DNA of 6,508 bases from Paracoccaceae bacterium (GTDB taxonomy: Bacteria > Pseudomonadota > Alphaproteobacteria > Rhodobacterales > Rhodobacteraceae): the NCBI GenBank assembly GCA_002683355.1, contig NYTF01000019.1:1-6508 (forward strand). The letters run 5' to 3'. Position numbers and translations under genes: made by a program. The notes under the pieces are model-generated. The model ran no database searches. It was given only the letters and a program-made list of their open reading frames with translations, and was not told the DNA's origin. This document shows positions 1 to 6,508 of this stretch, piece after piece; positions within the stretch are counted from its first letter, which is position 1, and every line of letters begins with the position of its first letter.

Positions 1-1131
1 TCACCATTATTTGAGTATGCGCCAAATACTTTAGCTTTTGTTACGGTAGTAGGCGCTACATCTGCATTTATTGCGGCGACAATTGGTTTGGTGCAAAATG
101 ATATAAAAAGAGTTATAGCATATTCAACGATGTCTCAATTGGGGTATATGTTTGCTGCAGCTGGCGTTGGAGCTTATCAGGCTGCAATGTTTCATTTGTT
201 CACACATGCATTTTTTAAAGCTATGCTATTTTTAGGAGCGGGTTCTGTCATACACGCCATGCATCATGAACAAGATATGCGTAATTATGGCGCCCTAAGA
301 AAAAAAATCCCGTATACTTTTTTCGCAATGATCGTTGGAACACTGGCTATTACAGGTGTTGGAGTGCCATTGACACACTATGGGTTTGCAGGCTTTTTAT
401 CAAAAGATGCAATTATCGAAAGTACTTTTGCAGCTCATACTCTTGTCGGTAATTATGCGTTTTGGTTGTTAGTAATTGCGGCAGCAATGACAAGCTTTTA
501 TTCGTGGCGTTTAATATTTTTAACTTTTTATGGCACGGCTCGTGGTGATGAGGAAAAGCACAAACATGCACATGAGAGTCCAATAATCATGATTTTACCC
601 TTAGCTTTCTTAGCCATTGGATCAATTCTCGCAGGTATGATCTGGTTCGAAGATTTTTTTGGGCATCACTACAAGGAGTTTTTTGGCTCAGCAATTTATA
701 TGGGATCAAAAAACCATGTGATAGAACACGCACATCATTTAGATAATTGGGTCAAGGTTTCTCCCTTTGTGGCAATGTGTTTTGGCTTCATTCTTAGCTG
801 GCTATTTTATATAAAATATCCAAGTTGGCCGCTGAGGTTAGCAAATACCTTTCAACCGTTACATGCGTTACTTTACAATAAATACTATTTTGATGAAGCT
901 TATAATTTTATTTTCACCAAGGGGGCGAAAGCTCTTGGAAGAATACTTTGGAAAAGCAGTGATGGTAAAATTATTGATGGGGCTTTAAACAGTTTAGCTC
1001 TACGCTTAATTCCCTTTATTACAAAGTTGTCAGGAAAAGCACAATCTGGCTTTCTATATCACTACGCATTCGCAATGTTTATTGGATTAGGTTTTTTGCT
1101 TAGTTGGTTTGTAATTAGAGGCGTTAATTAA
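1..1131 (+). CDS. nuoL: NADH-quinone oxidoreductase subunit L (NuoL), C-terminal part, 5' truncated by window edge
   Basis: NuoL is the most distal antiporter-like subunit of complex I, an inner-membrane protein that takes part in proton translocation during NADH oxidation and quinone reduction. The reading frame is open from base 1, so the gene starts upstream; 376 residues are visible, about half of a typical NuoL. Fragment residues 32-48 (QNDIKRV then [11 protein letters not shown]) form a family signature. [10 protein letters not shown] (64-73) carries the conserved His and Lys of the central proton path (E. coli H334, H338, K342 by alignment from memory). [11 protein letters not shown] follows, with Lys135 matching E. 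coli K399 of the distal channel. Two His-rich loops lie near 187-193 and 221-246. Residues about 294-350 fit the long lateral helix HL lying along NuoM and NuoN, and about 352-371 fit the final anchoring transmembrane helix. The stop TAA shares its last A with the nuoM ATG. The C-terminal half reads like alphaproteobacterial NuoL. Identity is very secure. Confidence 0.97.
   Translation, partial: SPLFEYAPNTLAFVTVVGATSAFIAATIGLVQNDIKRVIAYSTMSQLGYMFAAAGVGAYQAAMFHLFTHAFFKAMLFLGAGSVIHAMHHEQDMRNYGALRKKIPYTFFAMIVGTLAITGVGVPLTHYGFAGFLSKDAIIESTFAAHTLVGNYAFWLLVIAAAMTSFYSWRLIFLTFYGTARGDEEKHKHAHESPIIMILPLAFLAIGSILAGMIWFEDFFGHHYKEFFGSAIYMGSKNHVIEHAHHLDNWVKVSPFVAMCFGFILSWLFYIKYPSWPLRLANTFQPLHALLYNKYYFDEAYNFIFTKGAKALGRILWKSSDGKIIDGALNSLALRLIPFITKLSGKAQSGFLYHYAFAMFIGLGFLLSWFVIRGVN
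1117..1121 (+). promoter_or_regulatory. Shine-Dalgarno site of nuoM inside the nuoL 3' end
   Basis: AGAGG lies 9 nt before the nuoM ATG at 1131, within the last codons of nuoL. Together with the 1-nt TAATG stop/start overlap it supports this start and suggests translational coupling of nuoM to nuoL. Confidence 0.7.
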
Positions 1132-2657
1132 TGAATAATATCCTTTCAATAGCCACTTTTATTCCACTAGTAGCTGCGGTTATCATGGGAGTGTTGTTGC
1201 GAGGAGATGATAAATCTGCGCAAATCAGCGCTAAGTGGCTTGCTTTGACTGCTACTCTTGCAACCTTGCTTATTTCATTGGCAATCCTTTTTGGATTTGA
1301 TCCCAAAAATACTAATTTTCAATTTGTTGAAGAGCATAACTGGCTCTTGGGAATGAATTATAAAATGGGTGTAGATGGCATAAGTGTGCTGTTTGTCATG
1401 TTGACCACTTTCTTGATGCCGATTGTAATTGGTGCTTGTTGGAATGTTTCGCATCGAACCAAAGAATATATGATGGCATTTTTAATTCTTGAAACATTAA
1501 TGTTAGGTGTTTTTTGTGCATTAGATTTAGTTTTATTTTATTTATTTTTTGAAGGTGGTCTAATTCCAATGTTTTTAATTGTTGGAATTTGGGGTGGTAA
1601 AAATCGCATTTATGCATCCTTTAAGTTCTTTTTATATACGTTACTCGGATCAGTTCTAATGCTCGTTGCCATCTTATATATGTGGATTGTTTCTGGAACC
1701 ACAGACATGGTTCAATTATTAAATTATGAATTTTCCATATCTCCTTTTAACATACTCGGGTTTGAGATAACTGGGGGTGCCCAAACAATGTTGTGGTTGG
1801 CATTTTTTGCTTCTTTTGCCGTAAAAATGCCAATGTGGCCAGTGCATACATGGTTGCCTGATGCGCATGTCCAAGCGCCAACTGCTGGATCAGTCGTGCT
1901 CGCAGCAATTTTATTAAAAATGGGTGGATATGGGTTTTTAAGATTTAGTTTGCCCATGTTTCCAATTGCTTCAGAATTGATGATGGATTTTGTTTTATGG
2001 CTGTCTGTTATCGCAATTATATATACATCCCTAGTGGCCATGGTCCAAGAGGATATGAAGAAATTAATAGCGTATTCGTCTGTGGCTCACATGGGTTACG
2101 TAACCATGGGTATATTTACTTTAAATCAACAGGGGATCGATGGAGCTATTTTTCAAATGATTAGCCACGGTTTTATATCAGGGGCTCTATTTTTAATCGT
2201 TGGTGTAATCTATGACCGCATCCATACACGAGAAATCGATGCTTATGGTGGACTAGTTAACCGAATGCCTGCATACGCATTGATCTTTATGCTTTTCACA
2301 ATGGCAAATGTTGGGTTGCCTGGTACAAGTGGTTTTGTTGGTGAGTTGCTCACTTTAATAGGGGTCTTTCAGGTTAATACTTGGGTCGCGGTGTTTGCTA
2401 CATTAGGAGTAGTGTTATCTGCCGCTTATGCTTTATGGCTTTATAGACGAGTTATGTTTGGTGATTTAATAAAAGCTAGTTTAAAAAGTATAACTGATTT
2501 AGATAGACGCGAGCGGTTATTGTTTACACCATTAATTTTAGCAACATTAATTTTTGGGATTTATCCAAGCTTCATAATTGATATTATTGGTCCTTCTGTT
2601 GAGGCTTTAATTGAAAGTATTGAGATATCTAAATCTCTACAGCTTGTAGAAAATTAA
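1131..2657 (+). CDS. nuoM: NADH-quinone oxidoreductase subunit M (NuoM)
   Basis: NuoM is the middle Mrp-antiporter-like proton-pumping subunit of the complex I membrane arm. The 508-residue protein has the usual family length and is hydrophobic nearly throughout, consistent with 14 transmembrane helices. Key charged residues are all present: Glu141 in [13 protein letters not shown] (E. coli E144), Lys232 in [18 protein letters not shown] (E. coli K234), Lys263 in LLKMGGYGF (E. coli K265), His320 in YSSVAHMGY, His346 in [12 protein letters not shown] and Glu405 in GFVGELL (E. coli E407). The signature [11 protein letters not shown] (307-317) matches [12 protein letters not shown] in NuoL and [12 protein letters not shown] in NuoN, showing the common ancestry of the three subunits. 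The start is the ATG overlapping the nuoL stop, with AGAGG at good spacing. The gene is followed by nuoN after 12 nt. Nothing in it looks damaged or foreign. The equivalence to E. coli residues is by recall, not by a computed alignment. Confidence 0.98.
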   Translation: MNNILSIATFIPLVAAVIMGVLLRGDDKSAQISAKWLALTATLATLLISLAILFGFDPKNTNFQFVEEHNWLLGMNYKMGVDGISVLFVMLTTFLMPIVIGACWNVSHRTKEYMMAFLILETLMLGVFCALDLVLFYLFFEGGLIPMFLIVGIWGGKNRIYASFKFFLYTLLGSVLMLVAILYMWIVSGTTDMVQLLNYEFSISPFNILGFEITGGAQTMLWLAFFASFAVKMPMWPVHTWLPDAHVQAPTAGSVVLAAILLKMGGYGFLRFSLPMFPIASELMMDFVLWLSVIAIIYTSLVAMVQEDMKKLIAYSSVAHMGYVTMGIFTLNQQGIDGAIFQMISHGFISGALFLIVGVIYDRIHTREIDAYGGLVNRMPAYALIFMLFTMANVGLPGTSGFVGELLTLIGVFQVNTWVAVFATLGVVLSAAYALWLYRRVMFGDLIKASLKSITDLDRRERLLFTPLILATLIFGIYPSFIIDIIGPSVEALIESIEISKSLQLVEN

Positions 2658-2660
2658 GGA
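2656..2660 (+). promoter_or_regulatory. Shine-Dalgarno site that decides the nuoN start
   Basis: AAGGA overlaps the nuoM TAA stop. It lies 9 nt before the ATG at 2670 but only 3 nt before the in-frame GTG at 2664. The spacing therefore favours the ATG as the nuoN start. Confidence 0.75.
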
Positions 2661-2669
2661 TGTGTGCTG

Positions 2670-4109
2670 ATGTTAGTTGATAGCTTGACAATAATTTTTT
2701 CAGAACTTGCTTTAATTGTTTATATATTAGCGGGATTGATGTTCGCTGTTTACACCAAGAAAGATCAGCTAACGTCTAAATTGATTTGGATTACAGCTAT
2801 ATTTATGTTGGCACTTGGTGCTTTTATTTTATTATTTGGCTCCGATAAATCTGCGGCTTTTGGAGGAGCATTTATTGATGATGGATTCGCTAGATATGCA
2901 AAAATTTTGATTCTATGGTCTTCAGCAGTGATATTAATTATAAGCAGAGATTATCTCTCAAAAAATAATTTACTTAAATTTGAATATCCACTGCTTATTG
3001 GCTTGGCAGTTGTTGGAATGATGATGATGGTTTCAGCTGGGGATTTAATGTCTCTTTACATGGGTATTGAATTACAATCTTTGGCTCTTTACGTGATTGC
3101 GGCATTTAACCGTGATAGTATTAGGTCTACAGAAGCTGGTTTAAAATATTTCGTATTGGGTGCTCTTTCATCTGGTTTATTACTATACGGAGCATCGCTT
3201 ATTTATGGTTATTCTGGCACTACAAATTTTGATGGTATAGCTTCAGCTATTTTTGATGGAAACATATCTTTAGGTCTATTGTTAGGATTAGTTTTCTTGA
3301 GCACAGGTTTAGCGTTTAAAGTTTCAGCTGCCCCATTTCACATGTGGACACCTGATGTTTATCAAGGTGCCCCAACGCCAGTGACAGCTTTTTTTGCGAC
3401 TGCTCCTAAAGTAGCGGCAATGGTTTTATTTACCCGAGTATTATACGATGCGTTCGGAGCTGTTAAAACTGATTGGCAACAAATTGTGGCTTTCCTTGCT
3501 ATCGCTTCAATGTTCCTAGGCTCGATTGCTGCGATAGGGCAAAAAGATATTAAGCGTATGATGGCTTATTCTTCTATTGGGCACATGGGTTTTGCATTAG
3601 TCGGCTTAGCTAGTGGCACAATTATAGGTGTTCAGGCATTGTTAATATACATGTCTATTTATGTAATTATGAATATTGGTACTTTTTCATTTATATTGTC
3701 GATGGAAAAAGATGGGCGCCCAGTAACGGATATTTCAGCATTAAATATGTATTCAAAGGTTGATCCTTTGCGTGCCTTATCTTTGATGGTGTTAATGTTT
3801 TCTCTAGCAGGAATACCGCCATTAGTTGGTTTTTTTGGAAAGTTTTATGTGTTAAAAGCAGCTGTTGACGCTGATATGGCATGGTTAGCTATAGCTGGAG
3901 TTATAGCTTCTGTTATTGGAGCTTTCTATTATCTAAGAATTATTTATCTGATGTACTTTGGGGAAGAAAAAGATACTTTAGATGGGCAAATATCCATGTC
4001 TGGGTGGTTGGTATTAACGCTCTCGGCGTTAATCATGATTTTAGGTGTTATTAATTTGTTTGGAGTAGAGGTTATGGCGCTTAATGCTGCTTTTGAGTTG
4101 TTAAATTAG
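2670..4109 (+). CDS. nuoN: NADH-quinone oxidoreductase subunit N (NuoN)
   Basis: NuoN is the antiporter-like proton-pumping subunit of complex I nearest the quinone-reducing module. From the ATG the protein has 479 residues, close to the usual length, with about 14 hydrophobic helices. Numbered from this start, the essential residues are Glu134 in [13 protein letters not shown] (E. coli E133), Lys217 in [16 protein letters not shown] (E. coli K217), Lys247 in TAPKVAAMV (E. coli K247) and Lys391 in [10 protein letters not shown] (E. coli K395). The signature [18 protein letters not shown] spans about 291-308. A GTG two codons upstream (2664) is in frame and would give 481 residues, but the Shine-Dalgarno AAGGA sits only 3 nt from it, so the ATG at 2670 is preferred. 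The gene follows nuoM by 12 nt and its TAG stop directly abuts the birA ATG. It is the last nuo gene here, as in most bacterial nuo operons. Function is certain; only the exact start is open. Confidence 0.97.
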   Translation: MLVDSLTIIFSELALIVYILAGLMFAVYTKKDQLTSKLIWITAIFMLALGAFILLFGSDKSAAFGGAFIDDGFARYAKILILWSSAVILIISRDYLSKNNLLKFEYPLLIGLAVVGMMMMVSAGDLMSLYMGIELQSLALYVIAAFNRDSIRSTEAGLKYFVLGALSSGLLLYGASLIYGYSGTTNFDGIASAIFDGNISLGLLLGLVFLSTGLAFKVSAAPFHMWTPDVYQGAPTPVTAFFATAPKVAAMVLFTRVLYDAFGAVKTDWQQIVAFLAIASMFLGSIAAIGQKDIKRMMAYSSIGHMGFALVGLASGTIIGVQALLIYMSIYVIMNIGTFSFILSMEKDGRPVTDISALNMYSKVDPLRALSLMVLMFSLAGIPPLVGFFGKFYVLKAAVDADMAWLAIAGVIASVIGAFYYLRIIYLMYFGEEKDTLDGQISMSGWLVLTLSALIMILGVINLFGVEVMALNAAFELLN

Positions 4110-4868
4110 ATGGTTTCTTGGCCTGTAGGTTATGATCTAGTTATTTTGAAGGAAACAGACAGTACTAATAAAGAAGCAATTAGAAGAATAGGATCTTTGA
4201 AAAAGCCAACGTGGATCATTACTGAAATTCAAACTGAAGGTAAAGGGCGCCGCGGCCGTACTTGGTTAATGCCAAAAGGAAATTTTGCCGCCACATTGAT
4301 GTTAAAACCAAACACTTTAATTCGCGAGAGTGCTCTCCAATCTTTCGTCATGGCTTTGGCTGTACGTTCATCGTTTATCATACATTTTGGGAATAGTGAT
4401 AAGTTTAAGTTGAAGTGGCCTAATGATGTTCTTCTTAACAATGGGAAAGTTGCTGGTATTTTGCTTGAAAGTATTGGTAAGGGACGCGAAGTGGACAATT
4501 TACTGATTGGGATTGGAATTAATTTAGCAAATGCACCAAAGACCCGTGAAGTAGACCCAAGTAGTGGATCTCCCGTAAGTATCAAGCAAGAGCTTGGATT
4601 GACTTTATCGCCTATCGATTTCTTATATACATTAGCTGATCAATATATAATTTATGATAATAAGATTAATAATGAAGGTTTTGACTTGATTAGAAGTGAG
4701 TGGATTGCTCATGCAGCTAATCTTGAAAAACAAATAGTTGCTCGGCTTGGTTCAACTGAGATAAAAGGATCTTTTCTGAAAATTGATGATAATGGAACGC
4801 TTGTTTTGAAAAATTCAAATGGCATTAAACAAATCACCGCCGCAGATATTCATTTTGAGGAGAATTAG
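4110..4868 (+). CDS. birA: Biotin--[acetyl-CoA-carboxylase] ligase, monofunctional (no HTH domain)
   Basis: This cytoplasmic enzyme uses ATP to form biotinyl-5'-AMP and transfers biotin to a lysine of carrier domains such as AccB of acetyl-CoA carboxylase. The 252-residue protein begins directly with the catalytic domain (GYDLVILKETDSTN, 7-20). It lacks the N-terminal winged helix of E. coli BirA, so it should ligate biotin but not repress biotin genes. Visible motifs are the nucleotide/biotin loop GKGRRGRTW (44-52; E. coli has GRGRRGRKW, and Arg47 matches E. coli Arg118), KWPND (102-106), Lys113 in GKVAGILLE (E. coli Lys183 by recall), GIGINL (134-139) and WIAHAANL (198-205). A small C-terminal beta domain (about 207-250) contains DDNGTLVL. 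The ATG abuts the nuoN TAG with no gap. No good Shine-Dalgarno is visible, so initiation probably depends on ribosomes finishing nuoN. Its last base overlaps the coaX GTG. The Arg-to-Lys change in the loop is conservative. Confidence 0.95.
   Translation: MVSWPVGYDLVILKETDSTNKEAIRRIGSLKKPTWIITEIQTEGKGRRGRTWLMPKGNFAATLMLKPNTLIRESALQSFVMALAVRSSFIIHFGNSDKFKLKWPNDVLLNNGKVAGILLESIGKGREVDNLLIGIGINLANAPKTREVDPSSGSPVSIKQELGLTLSPIDFLYTLADQYIIYDNKINNEGFDLIRSEWIAHAANLEKQIVARLGSTEIKGSFLKIDDNGTLVLKNSNGIKQITAADIHFEEN
4858..4862 (+). promoter_or_regulatory. Shine-Dalgarno site of coaX inside the birA 3' end
   Basis: AGGAG, within the longer purine run GAGGAG (4857-4862), lies 5 nt before the GTG at 4868 and 8 nt before the in-frame TTG at 4871. 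It is the strongest ribosome-binding site seen in the window and supports a non-ATG start for coaX in a TAGTG stop/start overlap. Confidence 0.75.
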
Positions 4869-5632
4869 TGTTGCTCTTGGCTATTGATGTTGGAAATACT
4901 AATACAGTGTTTGCTGTTTACAGCGAAGACAAGTTTTTAATTGAATGGCGATGTGCTACTCAAGTTTCGAGAACAGCAGATGAATATTATGTTTGGTTAA
5001 GTTCATTGATTAAATTTCGATCTCAAAAAATTTTAATTTCAAGAGTTGTAATTAGCTCTGTTGTCCCTCAAGTGATTTTTAATTTGAATGAGTTGGGCAA
5101 TAAGTATTTTGATTTTGCGCCAATCGTTGTGGGGAAAGCTAATTGCAAGTTGCCAGTAAATATTAGAGTCGACGTGGGAGCAAATGTTGGAGCAGATAGA
5201 ATAGTTAATACAGTTGCTGCTTTTGATAGGTATGGTGGGAATTTGATAGTTGTGGACTTTGGAACAGCTACTACCTTTGATGTGGTCGACAGTGATGGTG
5301 CTTATATAGGTGGTGTTATTTCTCCTGGGGTTAATCTAAGTTTAAAAGCTTTGCATGAGGCCGCCGCCGCACTGCCCAATATTGATGTAGCAAAACCCAA
5401 CATCACAATTGGTACAAATACAATCGCATGCATGAAGTCAGGAATATTTTGGGGTTATATTGGTTTGGTGAAAGAGATTTGTAATCAAATAATAATTGAA
5501 CATGGTTCGCCTATGACTATAATTGGTACTGGAGGATTAGCGCCTTTATTTTCCCAAGGTAATAAGATCTTTGATGTAGTCGATGGTGAGTTAACTACGC
5601 ATGGTTTGTTCGTAATCAATAAATTCAACTGA
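4868..5632 (+). CDS. coaX: Type III pantothenate kinase (CoaX)
   Basis: CoaX phosphorylates pantothenate to 4'-phosphopantothenate, the first committed step of coenzyme A synthesis, in the cytoplasm. Type III enzymes belong to the ASKHA fold, need a monovalent cation such as K+ and are not feedback-inhibited by CoA. The 254-residue length is typical. Motifs in order are the phosphate-binding DVGNTNT (7-13), Asp7 being a conserved acidic residue, GADR (108-111) with the likely catalytic base Asp110, DFGTATTFD (130-138) with Asp130 expected to bind K+, GGVISPG (148-154), AAALP (166-170) and TGG (221-223). The start is GTG, sharing its G with the birA TAG stop; a TTG one codon later is a possible alternative and changes the protein by one residue. 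Adjacency of birA and coaX is common in proteobacteria, and older annotations call coaX a Bvg accessory factor (Baf) homologue. The rnj gene follows after 10 nt. Confidence 0.96.
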   Translation: MLLLAIDVGNTNTVFAVYSEDKFLIEWRCATQVSRTADEYYVWLSSLIKFRSQKILISRVVISSVVPQVIFNLNELGNKYFDFAPIVVGKANCKLPVNIRVDVGANVGADRIVNTVAAFDRYGGNLIVVDFGTATTFDVVDSDGAYIGGVISPGVNLSLKALHEAAAALPNIDVAKPNITIGTNTIACMKSGIFWGYIGLVKEICNQIIIEHGSPMTIIGTGGLAPLFSQGNKIFDVVDGELTTHGLFVINKFN

Positions 5633-5635
5633 AAG
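5631..5635 (+). promoter_or_regulatory. Weak Shine-Dalgarno site of rnj
   Basis: GAAAG overlaps the coaX TGA stop and lies 7 nt before the rnj ATG at 5643. The spacing is good but the match to the anti-Shine-Dalgarno is only partial, so this is a modest call. Confidence 0.45.
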
Positions 5636-5642
5636 TTATAAA

Positions 5643-6508
5643 ATGACTAATAATAAATTTACCTACCTCCCCTTGGGTGGTGCCGGCGAAATTGGAATGA
5701 ATTGTTATGTATATGGCTTTGGACCTGATGGAAAAGAAAATTTTATAATCGTTGACCTTGGAGTTGCCTTTCCTGATGCTGAGTCAACCCCAGGTGTTGA
5801 TCTTATTTTGCCAAATATCGATTGGCTTTTGGAGCGAGCTGATCGAGTTAAGGGGATATTTCTGACTCATGCTCATGAGGATCATATTGGCGCAATTGGA
5901 TTATTTCCAGAGCTCTCTCAAATACCCATCTATGCAAGGCCATTTACTGCAGCCAATGCCAAACGAAAATTATTAGAAAGAGGAAAGAATGATAGATTAG
6001 TTAAGCAAATATCTATCTACCCAAAATGTATTGAGGTGGGTCCTTTTAGTATCTCGTTTGTACCTGTTTCCCATTCGATACCAGAATCGTCTGGTTTAAT
6101 CATTGAAACAAAACTAGGAAAGGTTTTTCATACTGGAGATTTCAAATTAGATCGTACACCAATCTTGGGGGATCCTTTCGATCCAGGCTTATGGACCGCT
6201 GCTTGCCATAATTTAGATGTTTTAGTTTGTGATAGTACAAATGTTTTGGTTACTCAGTCAGCAAAATCAGAAAAATCTTTAAAGAAACATCTGGTTGATT
6301 TGATAAAATCGCAAACAGGAATGGTTATTGCAACAACTTTTGCATCAAATATTGCTAGATTAAAAACACTGGCTGATGCAGCTATCGCTGCTGATCGCTC
6401 AATAGTCCTTTTGGGTCGAGCCATGCGAAGAATGATTGAGTTAGGTCTGGAAACAGGTATTTTAAGTGATTTTCCAAATGTAATTTCTCCCGAGCAAGCG
6501 CTTGATTT
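5643..6508 (+). CDS. rnj: Ribonuclease J, N-terminal part, 3' truncated by window edge
   Basis: RNase J is a cytoplasmic 5'-to-3' exonuclease and endonuclease of the metallo-beta-lactamase/beta-CASP family. In alphaproteobacteria it acts beside RNase E in mRNA decay and rRNA 5'-end maturation. The ATG opens a frame with no stop to base 6508, giving 288 residues of an expected 550 or so. LPLGGAGEIGMN (9-20) is a strong RNase J signature, followed by VDLGVAFPD (37-45) and PGVDLILPNI (50-59). The zinc-binding motif is THAHEDHIGA (75-84: His76, His78, Asp80, His81), with His144 in PVSHSIPES and Asp166 in HTGDFKLD. The beta-CASP domain begins near DSTN (197-200), with SEKS (209-212), TTFASNIARL (231-240) and LGRAMRRM (257-264). 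The later beta-CASP motifs, the final His and the C-terminal domain lie outside the window. The start gives the N-terminus usual for the family. It lies 10 nt after coaX, in line with the conserved alphaproteobacterial order. Confidence 0.96.
   Translation, partial: MTNNKFTYLPLGGAGEIGMNCYVYGFGPDGKENFIIVDLGVAFPDAESTPGVDLILPNIDWLLERADRVKGIFLTHAHEDHIGAIGLFPELSQIPIYARPFTAANAKRKLLERGKNDRLVKQISIYPKCIEVGPFSISFVPVSHSIPESSGLIIETKLGKVFHTGDFKLDRTPILGDPFDPGLWTAACHNLDVLVCDSTNVLVTQSAKSEKSLKKHLVDLIKSQTGMVIATTFASNIARLKTLADAAIAADRSIVLLGRAMRRMIELGLETGILSDFPNVISPEQALD

Noticed and set aside
1124..1306. Short minus-strand open frame over the nuoL/nuoM junction, and similar ones at 1396-1617 and 3691-3882
   Set aside because: They are all short, antisense to secure genes, and have no recognisable motif or supporting context.
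1724..2041. Open frame of 105 codons on the minus strand inside nuoM
   Set aside because: It is antisense to conserved NuoM residues including [15 protein letters not shown], and no domain is recognisable. Chance opening.
2660..2680. Mini reading frame ATG...TGA (MCADVS) overlapping the nuoN start, a possible leader peptide
   Set aside because: Its ATG overlaps the nuoN Shine-Dalgarno itself and has no site of its own at proper spacing. It is best explained by the chance AAGGATG sequence.
2685..2713. Perfect TTGACA hexamer (2685-2690), a possible internal promoter at the start of nuoN
   Set aside because: At 17-nt spacing the -10 position reads TGCTTT, a poor match; the AT-rich TATATT at 2721 is too far away. 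The hexamer encodes the ordinary NuoN N-terminus.
4325..4336. Inverted repeat GAGAG-TG-CTCTC inside birA
   Set aside because: The 2-nt loop is too tight for a stable 5-bp hairpin, and the site lies within a conserved coding region. Likely chance.
4229..4585. Open frame of 118 codons on the minus strand inside birA
   Set aside because: It lies fully antisense to a gene with clear family motifs, has no recognisable protein features and is low in complexity. It is a shadow of the birA codon pattern.
5627..5637. Small inverted repeat AACT-GAA-AGTT around the coaX stop, a possible terminator or attenuator
   Set aside because: The stem is only 4 bp, AT-rich, with a 3-nt loop and no T-tract after it. 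It is too weak to act as a terminator.

Overview
This window is an AT-rich stretch (G+C roughly in the mid-to-high 30s percent, judged by eye) of a bacterial chromosome. It is filled by six genes on the + strand with almost no non-coding DNA. The order is nuoL (5' end missing), nuoM, nuoN, birA, coaX, rnj (3' end missing). The proteins most resemble alphaproteobacterial versions. The NuoL C-terminal third, the HTH-less biotin ligase, the form of RNase J and the gene order nuoN-birA-coaX-rnj all recall Rhodobacterales and related alphaproteobacteria. The low G+C and the packing of genes (junctions from a 1-nt overlap to 12 nt) suggest a small-genome, probably aquatic, member of that class. The taxonomic placement is inference from remembered family sequences, not from a search.

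Layout: bases 1-1131 encode the last 376 residues of NuoL. Bases 1131-2657 encode NuoM and 2670-4109 encode NuoN. These are the three large antiporter-like, proton-pumping membrane subunits of respiratory complex I (NADH:quinone oxidoreductase), in their usual order. Bases 4110-4868 encode a stand-alone biotin-protein ligase (BirA without a DNA-binding domain). Bases 4868-5632 encode type III pantothenate kinase (CoaX), the first enzyme of coenzyme A synthesis. Bases 5643-6508 encode the first 288 residues of ribonuclease J, an RNA-decay and maturation nuclease with a metallo-beta-lactamase fold.

The genes read as the distal part of one long polycistronic unit. nuoL/nuoM and birA/coaX overlap by one base, nuoN/birA abut exactly, and the other two gaps are 12 and 10 nt. 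No internal terminator or convincing internal promoter was seen. Functionally the unit joins energy conservation (complex I) to attachment of biotin to acetyl-CoA carboxylase and similar enzymes, to CoA supply and to mRNA turnover. Co-transcription follows from spacing; any deeper regulatory link is speculative.

No mobile element, CRISPR array, RNA gene, riboswitch or unknown gene was found. There is no stretch over 12 bases without a gene. I did not find an undescribed system. The points worth a second look are start-codon choice (nuoN, coaX), the missing Shine-Dalgarno before birA, and small motif variations.
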